DNA from: Apostichopus japonicus
Lineage: Eukaryota; Echinodermata; Holothuroidea; Aspidochirotida; Stichopodidae
DNA: 64,000 nucleotides
Assembly (NCBI RefSeq): GCF_037975245.1
Contig: NC_092574.1
Coordinates: 24,208,713 to 24,272,712, forward strand
Direction: 5' to 3'
Shown here: in pieces, positions 51,101-60,300 of the stretch
Layout of the letters: every line of letters starts with the position of its first letter
Numbering within the stretch: position 1 is the first letter of the stretch
Made by a program: the position numbers and the translations under genes
The notes under the pieces: generated by a model
Databases searched by the model: none
What the model was told of the DNA's origin: nothing
Seen by the model: the letters and a program-made list of their open reading frames with translations, nothing else

Positions 51101-54053
51101 AACCATTGAAAAACACATAGAAAATTACTTTTCTTTCAGTATTTTGACATATTTCATTTGCTTTCATGCATGTATCGATCGCGTGTGCAGGGACTTGGAC
51201 TTTATAATGATTTCACCTCATTTTGTTTTTTTTTCCTTGTTTCCCAATTTGCACATTAGATACTGCAGTGCTAGTATGCATTGTTTCCTTGGGGAGGGGG
51301 GGGGGCTGCGTTGATGGAGTGATGTGTATACGCAAATAAGATAATACAATAAGAGTTAATAGGGTACTAAATATCAGTCCAATCGAATTTCTGCAAAGTG
51401 CCCTTCGACGTTGGTGCCCCCCCAGATTCAAAGTGCTTCCGCCGCCCTTGAGCAGCAATGCTGCAGATTCTCAATACTTTGCAAGTGAAAGGGATATTCC
51501 AGTAGCAGAAATATATTGCTAAATAGAAATACTGTTAAGTTTTCCAATCTTTTAGGTGAAAACCAAATCATCACAGCATTTTCGCATGACAAAGATAATA
51601 TGCACAACAGCATTATTAAATGCTGTTGGCAACAGCATTGTGAAATGATTTCATTTGACAATTAAGCTGATATTATCTGCTTCTTTTCTACAAATTATTT
51701 ATGCACAGAGGGAAACAGTATTTCTAACAAGCTGCATTTTGACAAAATTGTAAATACAGAGAACATTCACATTCACAGATTCCAAATGTAACTATAAACT
51801 TTTATTAGACCAATCACAAGACAAAATCTAATCATGTCTTTTCTTTTCATGCATGACATCAACAAGCTGGTCACATTAGTCAACCTACCTTATTTATTAC
51901 TGGTATTATGTGCAGATCAGATTCAAATGCCAGATAAAAGTTTGCAACTGTCTGAGCCTGCACACCTTGGTTTGCATCAACCACAAGGAGGACGCCCTGA
52001 CATGCTGCTAATGACCTGGAAACCTCATAGTTGAAATCAACATGCCCCTGTAATGTGGAAATCAACTTACATAAATTCAAATAAATTTGATAGAACAAGG
52101 TAAACAAATATGCACCTTTCGAGTTTCGAAGTTATGAAACCATCCCTCTTTATAATGAGGTTGGTCCAAACTAACTAACATACTGATAAATTCTCTTCAA
52201 AATTCATATTTCAGTTTACTGTAAATTTTACAGAGCTGATTAAGTCTGCATAGACTTTTACGATTCTGAGGAACACCTGCTAATTAGCAATATTACCTAA
52301 AATGAGACACATTTTGGGATAAAGCAGTAAACAGTGTCCATGAGCAACAGTGCATGAGCACATATAAAAATATAACCTGTGGTTATAAACAGCTTACAGA
52401 GCACAAAATTCTGAAACCCTGGAACCTTTATGAATAATTCCAACTGAAAGGCCTCTTCCAAAGCCTTCTCCCTCCCCTCTCCTGTATAGTCTAGTATGAT
52501 TTTGAAATACTCACTGGGGTGTCAATTAAATTCAAAAGATATCTCTCTCCCTCGTGTTCGTAAATCATTGATGCTGTTTGTGCTTTCACAGTGATTCCTC
52601 TCTCCTTTTCAACTTGTAATTTGTCCAAAAACTGTTTATTTTCCACTTTGCTGGAGATGGTACCTGTCAACAGGTTAAATGATATTTGAAGATGGATACA
52701 TCATCAACCTTTTAAAATATTTCAAAGCAATATGAAAAAGTGATCATGATTGAAACTAGCTTTATAGCAGAACAATTTAGCATTAACCACAACTGGTTCT
52801 AAAGTTGTACAGTATGTTGCATTTAACTGAAGTGATGTATTATGAAACAGTGCTACTTAATGAAAGATAATTTCAATGAAAGATTGCTGGAATCTATGAA
52901 AATATATTCAAATACATACAATCCGTTAATGGCTCACAAATGTACTTATATTGAAACATATTCAACTGTGCAGAAGTCTATTTTCATTAACTGTGTGCCT
53001 GTTATATATATATATGGCATAAACGTGTAACAGTTAAAAAGTTTTGCAAATGAAATAGCCCTGAAAAGATGCACTTTTCTTCCTTTGGCTACTAAAGGAA
53101 AACATTTCTCGACAGGTACACCATTTTTGTAAAAGGCCATGGCCAGGTCACTTTCCTTTCTTGGATGGAAACATTGTTGATTCACTCCTCACACTATGGC
53201 TCTCCCTGTGTCCTACTTCTATACAGCCACCTGTTCAGAACAACAATAGTGGATTTGATTTATTAGCTTTGAAACCTCACCTGTTAGTTCCAGTAATCTG
53301 TCTGCCAGAGTGCTCTTACCATGGTCAACATGGGCAATTATACTGAAGTTCCTGATGTGAGACACCGGAAACTGAGACATATCAAGTTCAACATCTGCCT
53401 GAGAAAAGACAAAGTATAAACTGTAGGCTGCTGAAGAATGTATGAAACATTTGAAAATGTACACATTTTCAGCTGAAATCTGACATAAGAATTCTAAATG
53501 ATATACTTCTTAGATCAGTACTGTGGCAGAAATTATATGTAGTGAGTAAAGCAATATTTGTTCTTAAATCATTCAATAGGCTGCATACCAAATAGAGCAA
53601 GTTGGATGTTTAACACTGTTGGTACATGGAAACATATATAACCCAGTGTTGAGTGCTGGTATTTCCGTATTGGTTTTTCAGTATCATTCACCATCCAAGG
53701 CACCAGTGTATCACAGAGGACTAACTTGTTGCATTACAGTACTGGTACCAATTTGATGAATTGGTATCCAGCCGGATTTGGTACCTCGATTCTTCTGGAA
53801 ATAGCGTACCAGAGGCAGAACTGATAAGACTAGTTGAAGATGATATGCTACTCACTTGCTGGGAAAATGTTTTTGATGCTGAATATGGCTTCATCTGTAT
53901 ACACGTTTGTACTCGCCTTGGTGTTGGACAATTGACCAATCTGAACTTTCGGTAGGAGAGACAGCATGCACTGATTCTAGTACTACTGGTTACAGTGACA
54001 TTTCTGCAGGGGACAACAGCTTTAGCTGTCCTACAAATCTTAGAAAACAACAT
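42104..54053 (-). CDS. GUF1: GUF1, mitochondrial translation factor EF4/LepA
   Basis: Mitochondrial GTPase that acts on ribosomes (back-translocation or quality control by family knowledge). Minus-strand exons: 54053-53856, 53398-53281, 52663-52515, 52047-51889, 48216-48068, 47384-47181, 46941-46812, 46449-46340, 45022-44818, 44192-44091, 43625-43492, 43051-42793 and 42229-42104 (stop TGA). All are GT-AG and in phase: 680 residues, human 669. Residues 1-66 contain no D or E and many R, K and S, a clear mitochondrial presequence. G motifs: AHVDHGKS 88-95, DTPG 153-156, NKID 207-210, SAK 238-240. Introns split DTP|G and NK|ID. Later come [43 protein letters not shown], and the EF4-specific C-terminal domain with [26 protein letters not shown] and [20 protein letters not shown]. 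No catalytic residue is missing. Exon 8 feeds the 67-bp array; intron 4 carries a 2.9-kb transposon. Confidence 0.97.
42411..42739. repeat. Tandem duplication in last GUF1 intron
   Basis: Two copies of about 150 bp, about 170 bp apart (42411-42563 and 42586-42739). They share CATAAGCCCTGTTTATGTAG, TTTTCTTGTGGATATGATAA and CATTAATACAAATTATTGCT. They differ by a few substitutions. The right copy lies about 55 bp from exon 12. Confidence 0.9.
45153..46392 (-). repeat. 67-bp array copied from GUF1 exon 8 and its donor
   Basis: Read on the minus strand, each unit is 53 bases of exon 8 (coding [17 protein letters not shown] plus AG), then the intron start GTATGTGTGATATC. The exon itself is the first unit (46340-46392). 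Seventeen further full copies follow in the intron, plus a partial one at the far end (about 45153-45194). Donor positions repeat every 67 bases (one unit is 68). One unit, near 45932, has lost its donor (GT changed to AT). Changes between copies are few, and several are silent in the exon frame. Confidence 0.97.
49372..49405 (+). promoter_or_regulatory. DR4-DR5-DR1 nuclear-receptor-like half-site cluster (1)
   Basis: Four half-sites in one direction: AGGTCA 49372-49377, four bases, AGGTCA 49382-49387, five bases, AGGTCA 49393-49398, one base, GGGTCA 49400-49405. By established spacing rules these read as DR4, DR5 and DR1. It is inside the transposon at 48557-51450. Binding is not shown by sequence alone. 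Confidence 0.45.
50316..50349 (+). promoter_or_regulatory. DR4-DR5-DR1 half-site cluster (2)
   Basis: The same four half-sites with the same spacings as at 49372, as part of the internal duplication of the element. The surrounding sequence differs by a few substitutions, but the half-sites are unchanged. Confidence 0.45.
50729..50770. repeat. (AC)n microsatellite
   Basis: A run of CA dinucleotides, pure for about 22 bases and then interrupted, inside the large hAT-like element directly after the block ending GTTATCGTGCATACAAGC. Confidence 0.85.
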
Positions 54054-54517
54054 ATTTAAACGTTGTTCCGATGAACTGTACTAAAAAATCATGACTTTAT
54101 TTTCTTATTAAAAGACTGACGGGAAGTATATTGTAAAAACTGCGACCAAGTCCCCCTGGTACAAGGACTTTTTCAGTCCTATCACGGACTCACGGGCGCA
54201 GACATTTTGATTTGTTAAAGGTTGCACGGATCTATTATTGCCAACACACAATGCTACTAGTACCACTGCTGTAGATCTAACTTCCCGTTCCCAATACAAG
54301 CATATAAAACTAACGACACCAGTGGCTGATGAGCAACGATAAAAGAACTCAACACGAATGATAAAGGACGGAACAGAGATGTAGCGTACATTGGACCCCT
54401 TTGTACCAAGAAAGTGACAAGACCAAACTTACCATAAAAATATTAAGGCTTTTTAGTTTTTACCACTGCTAATGCCCTAAACAGTCCTAACAAAACGAAC
54501 TTGTTATTATTCCTCTT

Positions 54518-54882
54518 CAAGGGCGTAGGAACCGGGGGGATGGAGGGGATGGGGGGCTCCAGCCCCCCCCAGTGAAAAACATGGGGGGCGGAAGCATCAT
54601 TCCGCTCCGCGAGTCAGAAAACCCCTTTTTCATTTCCAAATGAGAAAAAAAAATCTCATTTGGAGCACCAAATTGCATCTATAAGGCCAGGTGAAAATGA
54701 AAATTATTTACAAAATGGATTGGGTGTTGAAGTGTGCTATATTGCACCAAATTGCATCTGAGGCCACCTGGAAATGCAAAACAATTCCAAAGGGGAGGGG
54801 GACCCCTCCCCTTAGACCCCTCCCCAGGCCGGTCATCAGTCTTCAGCCCCCCTCCACTCAAAAGTACCTTCCTACGTCACTG
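54518..54882 (-). mobile_element. hAT-type MITE, copy 5
   Basis: Reverse-orientation full-length copy (365 bp) about 460 bp upstream of the GUF1 start codon. It begins CAAGGGCGTAGGAACCGG and ends CTTCCTACGTCACTG. Exact 8-bp target duplication TTCCTCTT (54510-54517 and 54883-54890). Confidence 0.92.
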
Positions 54883-55120
54883 TTCCTCTTTCCATATATG
54901 TACCAGGTATGGGATGACCGAGTGGTGCGTGAAAGTGAAAAAAAGGGGGGGGGGCGGTATGTTCCCCATTCGCCCACGCTACTGTTATGGTGAAATAAAG
55001 AAAACTAGTTATGAAATTTGCAGATAGTGCATACGAACAATTTTTTAATGCCTGGTTAAATGCTGGGAATAGCACATGAAAAAAAAATGCGTTCAGTTTT
55101 GCGGCCACAAACTTAGATGC

Positions 55121-56460
55121 TGTGAGACACTTTTCTACGATGGCCCATTACCATAGTGCCCAAAAAATTTGTTGAGTAAAAAAAAAAACGAAAAAATAAT
55201 GCCAAAATAAAATAATTCAAGTGAAGAGATAAAAATTGACGAGGGATTTTTGTTGTTGACAAAGTGAAAACAAATATTGTATAATGAAATGAAAAATTGT
55301 GAAATAAAGGAATGAATCCGTCATGATCGATTATTTAGTCTGTCGTAACATATTACTTAATCTGTCATAAAAGATTAATCATATATTGATGGAATGACAT
55401 TGTACGGAAATTTGGACTTGCCATATTACAGTTGCTTTAAATGAGCGAAATGTTAGTAGTTCCGATTCGGTAAGCAAATGATTTTTTGAGTCGGCTTCAC
55501 TCCTCAAGCAAAGTGTGTGGAACGCCAAAAACCGACATAATTGCAATACAAAATGACGTGACCTAATACGTTACTAAAAATTCCCGTCACATATTGACTT
55601 AGAACGGTATAACTAGAGCTACTAGCTATGCACACTTAACTTATAATGGCTGTTCGGTAAGTGGAATATATTATGCGATATGCGCTACTTAATGTGTTGC
55701 ACTTGTTGCAAAGCCTTGTTGTTCAATAAATATATTCTTTACACATGAAAAATCGTGTGTGTGTTTATTTCGATTATTTAAAGGCATTGAAGACTCGCCC
55801 CCAACCGCGTGCGGCCATCTGAAAAAGTTAACTTTCTGTTGCTTGCAAGTGACGTTTTGTTCGTGTCGCTACAAAATGCAGACAGTAATGAAACGTGATA
55901 CCTTGTTATCTTAAATTTAGCTGGACCTGAGATGTCCATCGCTGTATCGTTTGTATACTGTGCTGTGGGTATTGACCGCGGCTGTTTGTATACTGACTGC
56001 ACACTAGTGTCTAATTACCGACGGTAGCAAGCTGTGTGTGTATTTTCTGGGATCGATGGGGGTGTTTTACATTCTGTTACACCTCATTCGAAATTAGGTC
56101 AAATTACCGGCATAAGACTCTTCTTTTTGCGCTAGTCTTCACACCCTTTAATCTGTTACGACAGATTATCCAATATGATTGGATTATTTCTTTGGTTGAA
56201 TTTGTTTTTGCATTGCACAATTTTTTTTTTTTCATTTCACAATTTTTTTTCTTCACTTTGTCAACAAATTTGTTTTCACTTGTAAATTTGTTCTCTTCAC
56301 TTGAATTACTTTGTTTTTCATTTTTGTGTTGGTATTTTTTTTCCTTAGATATTTTTACCACTATGGCCCTAATGGGCCATCGTACTATTCCCAATTGGCA
56401 AGCAAAAAATAATTAAATATCAAATGATATTTTTACAGGCCGCCAAACTAGTGTCTCACA
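55121..56460. mobile_element. Fold-back element with long inverted arms
   Basis: The left arm (about 55121-55385) and right arm (about 56152-56460) are inverted copies. Matching words include TGTGAGACAC, TACGATGGCCCATTA, AATTCAAGTGAAGAG, GTTGACAAAGTGAA and AAAAATTGTGAAAT. Arms have diverged by substitutions and poly-A indels. No flanking target duplication was found. The TTAA MITE copy B abuts the right arm. A 126-codon open frame in the right arm is T/A-rich and not credible. Confidence 0.75.
55778..56151 (+). mobile_element. TTAA-flanked MITE, copy B
   Basis: Full-length copy (374 bp including both TTAA) of the family at 33981-34377. It starts TTAA then AGGCATTGAAGACTCGC and ends CTAGTCTTCACACCCT then TTAA. 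It is nested between the arms of the fold-back structure. Relative to copy A it lacks a stretch near GGGAGTTCCATAACAACTCC. Confidence 0.87.
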
Positions 56461-57307
56461 TTGAACACAAGTACGGGTTTAGCTGCAATATGAAAACACT
56501 TGTTCCATAATATAAATCGATCACTGCATATTTTAATAACACTTGGTTGGGTCTTCAATCCCAAAACTGCACTAACATATGTCAAAAGGCTGGTCTGGAC
56601 ACAGAAGCTAAATGGCAGTTCCCAACTTCCCGTGGCCGAAATATAGTGTGATTAATAAATAACTGGAAATAAACTGCCAGAGTAAAACGTGGAAATGTTT
56701 TTGGTGGTTTTTTTTATGAAGTTACCTGCATTTATCAAGCAGTACGACGACGACTGTGCACGCCGCAGTGTGTGTACATTTGTATAGTATGCTACGTGCT
56801 TTGTGGTAATCAAAGAGAAAAACACATGGCGAAATAATTTCGCAATAGCACAGCTAGTAAGAATTGCGTAAGAGCAAGGATTTACCTACGAATGAAAAGT
56901 TCAACATTGAAGTAATGCAGGTATTTTAGGGAATGAAAGGTTTAGAAAAGGTGCTTTCAATATTTCGAAATATTTGTTTTCAATCTATTTAATGATACTA
57001 TAGCTTCAAATCTAGGTTTGAAGAATGATGGTGAAGATTTTTCATTAACAATTTATCATAATGCTAGCTCTCATGTACATTTATCTGTGTCGACTTACTC
57101 AAGCATCACCCTGAGCGTTGCAGTAGGTGCCTCACTAGCGCTGTACATTGATCGATGTACGAGTAGAGTTGTTCGAGACCTTCACCGAAACACTCTAACT
57201 CACTAGCAGTAGTACAGTTAGCCTGTAAAGATTATGCTTTTTAAGTCTAGTGTATTCATCGGAAGGGACAAAGATCATTATATCACAGAATTCAATAAAA
57301 CTCAATT

Positions 57308-60300
57308 ATGGGAAAACCGAAGAAAGCAAAGAAAGTAAAATCGGCGGATGACGAGTGAGTAAAGAGTCTTAACTGGTAGTGGTAGTTGTACTCCACATGT
57401 TACTTTCGTTAGTAATAGTATTACTATTAGTATTAGAATATTGCCTAGGAAGTAAGTCAATAGTGTTCTTGTATTAGTCGATTGCGTATACAGTATGGCC
57501 AATATGTTTTGTAAACCATAACGAAAGCTGGTCTTTACACAACATTCGATATATTTTATTAACGTGATTGATCAGAACGACTCGATTTATAAAAGTGACC
57601 GAACCTAATTATTGTCAGTGCAAGATATGCTTCACAATCGCTAATTAACAATAACACTTAACAGTGATGCAGTAACAATAGCCCACAGTAGGCCTAGGCT
57701 AGGCTATACGTTTTTAACCAGTTTGTTCCATAAGTTAGTATAAACTTTCATCTTACAAGCCTTATGGAGGTCACAAGTTTGTTGACTGTCGAAAGTTGGT
57801 CCATCTATGTTGTTGAATTGTCACTGTATTTCCCATCTTCACAACATATGTTTGGCTCTCTTGAAAGATTTTTCAGTGTGGTTTAGATAACTGAAGCTGA
57901 TTCAGTGATATTCCAAGCTCTTGCTGACCACACTGATGTGAATGAACTTCAGATTAGAATGAAAAACCGACCTTCTAGTATCATACAATAGCTTTAGTTT
58001 GAAGGAAAATTTCTGGTAATGACTCAACCCGGCCTTAAAATATGTGATCTGCAGACCTGTCAACCTGTTTGACCCCAAAATAGGGAGAATAACATTTTCA
58101 GGGCCAAAAAATAGGGAGAATAAGGGGAAAATATGGAGGTTGGTAATTTTCAACTGAAATGATATAAATACTCCTAAATAAGTAGTCTTAAGTACCGTCA
58201 CGTATAACTGGATGTCCATGTGCACGTGCACATGATCGTATAAAGACGTATAAACAAGTACACTCGCATATAAACTCGTTGACAAACAATCTGTAGCGTA
58301 GACGCCGCGTAGACACCTGGTATAATCCCTGTACGAGTTTATAGAAGGTTATGCTATTGTGCTCATTCAATAGGGATTAAAGTCACCTAGCAGCGAAGTG
58401 GAAGCAGGAAAAGTGTTTGCCGACATAGAACTTAACTGTGTTTCGTCGTATACAAGTAACCCGCATGCGAACTGCACACATATGGTACGCCGTGCCGCGT
58501 ATACAAACCAGATAGAACTTGTGTATATTAAACTGAGTGCACAATGGCATATGCACAGTGCACGCCGTACTACTGTTCTGTATTCAGGACTCGACCAAGG
58601 CCAACGTACAATCACGACCTTGGGCGAAGTCCAAGAACTGACAAAGCAGCCTGCTATTGGTTGAGAGTCCTGCACAGCACTGTGTCAGTCTTGACGTGTT
58701 TGTAAACAATCAATCTATTTTGAGATTACACTTATTACGAGAATAAGCATAGGACTAACTGTTGGCTATTTTCAGAATTGTCGCAAGTGATGAAACATTA
58801 AAATATAATATGAAACCGGGATATTCGGGTAAACACCGGGAGTTGACAAGTCTGGATCTGTGATATCAGTTTCAAGTATGGTATGGAAGCTGAGACTATA
58901 CTCCAACATTTAAGTATGCATGACAACTGAAAACACATTTCCAGGAACATTTTCTTGTACTAGCCTTCATTAGAGGCTTAATTATATGCATTTTTATTTT
59001 TCCAGTGCCTTTGGTGATGATATCTTACAAGAAATAGAATCTATGGAAAATGGCTCTGTTGGACAGAAAAAGGAAAATGACAACCCTGTTAAGCAGGATG
59101 GAGAAGCCGCAATGGAGGAGGAAGAAAAGGTTACATATTTTGTCACTGTTGTATAGTACTTATTGGAAAGAGTTGTATAATGTGATATTTCTTTATACAA
59201 TAATACATGTATATATGTGGGATTGAGTCGTTAGTTTTCAAATTCAAACACATTTTTTTAAAAACAAATTTGTTTTGACAAACACAAATTTAATGTTAAA
59301 TTTAATCAAAAACAAATTTTTGTTTCCTTACCGGCCAAACAACTTGGTATGGCTAAGTCGTTCAAAGGGGTGTTGAAATCCGATCAATTTTATTAAATTC
59401 ATCATAATGGGTATCTGTATTTTGTTTTTAGTTTTGTATTGTTCTTACTTTTAGTTTTGCACATTTTTGACACTTTTCAGCCTTTTCCTACAAATTTTTA
59501 CGTACTTTTATATGAATATTTTATTCATTTTTGTAGATTGCTCACATTTTTTGCAAATCTTTACATATTTTTATAAATTGCCTAACTCATATTTATTACG
59601 GAGTAGGAGGAACGTTATGATTTTCGATGTGTAATATTTGTATACATTGGCTGAATAAATAAATGAAATGAAATGATATCTTATGTGATTTGTAACTTTT
59701 TGTCTTGTTGTCAAACCCATAATTATATGATCTTATTCTTACATGATGTTGTTATTATTTTTTCTTTTCACTTTGCTGTTACAGAAGCCAGAGGGTGGCA
59801 AAAAGTCAAAGAAAAAGAAGAACAAAAATGACTGGTAAGTGATTCAAAATTTCTGTTTAAGATTGAGCTTTGAAAGATGTTTTTTAGTCACAACAGAGAT
59901 ACTTTTCCATTGTTTCTTGAGTTTGTCCAAGTACCCAAATAATTGTTATCACATACAGTAGAATACACTTCTGAAGTACGGGTCAAATCTGTGATTGCAA
60001 TTTGTGGGTGTTTTGGCTTTTAATGATTGTCAGTCACCCTAACTCATGAGAATATTAATTTGTTTGTGTGCATGTTTTATTTATGTGTCTGAACGGCTGA
60101 GACTCAAGCTGTAACCACAATCCTTAGAAAGAAGTTGTGACATAATTGATGCATGGTATCCAATGGCAACGAATTGTGTACAAAAAGCTTCTGTAGAAGA
60201 CTACTTGATAGTGTAGGAACGTAGGTCATAACTTGTTCAAAATGGCAGCAGAGGGCAAAGGGGCAAACAGATTTGTCCCGAAGAAGGGGAATTGTCGTCA

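Larger units (their letters stand above)
48557..51450. mobile_element. 2.9-kb hAT-like non-autonomous element
   Basis: Lies in GUF1 intron 4. Terminal inverted repeats begin CAAGGGCGGCGGAA at both ends. An exact 8-bp target duplication AGCAGCAA flanks it (48549-48556 and 51451-51458). The ends resemble those of the short MITE family (CAAGGGCGTAGGAA), so they may be related. The interior has no transposase-like frame. It is made of repeated blocks rich in GGTCA/TGACC: a block at about 49240-49500 recurs at about 50190-50460, and one at about 48790-48937 recurs at about 49094-49235. Confidence 0.9.
54054..57307. promoter_or_regulatory. Divergent intergenic region, GUF1 and EIF5B
   Basis: The 3.25 kb between the two start codons must contain both promoters. 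About half of it is transposon: a MITE (54518-54882) and a fold-back structure (55121-56460). The unique parts next to the genes (54054-54509 and 56461-57307) are the likely promoter and 5' UTR sequence. On the GUF1 side a short upstream open frame (ATG ATT TTT TAG, 54092-54081) would precede the start if transcribed. No TATA box or initiator is claimed. Confidence 0.5.

Noticed and set aside
56036-56416. 126-codon phenylalanine-rich frame
   Set aside because: Lies across the MITE end and the T-rich arm of the fold-back structure.
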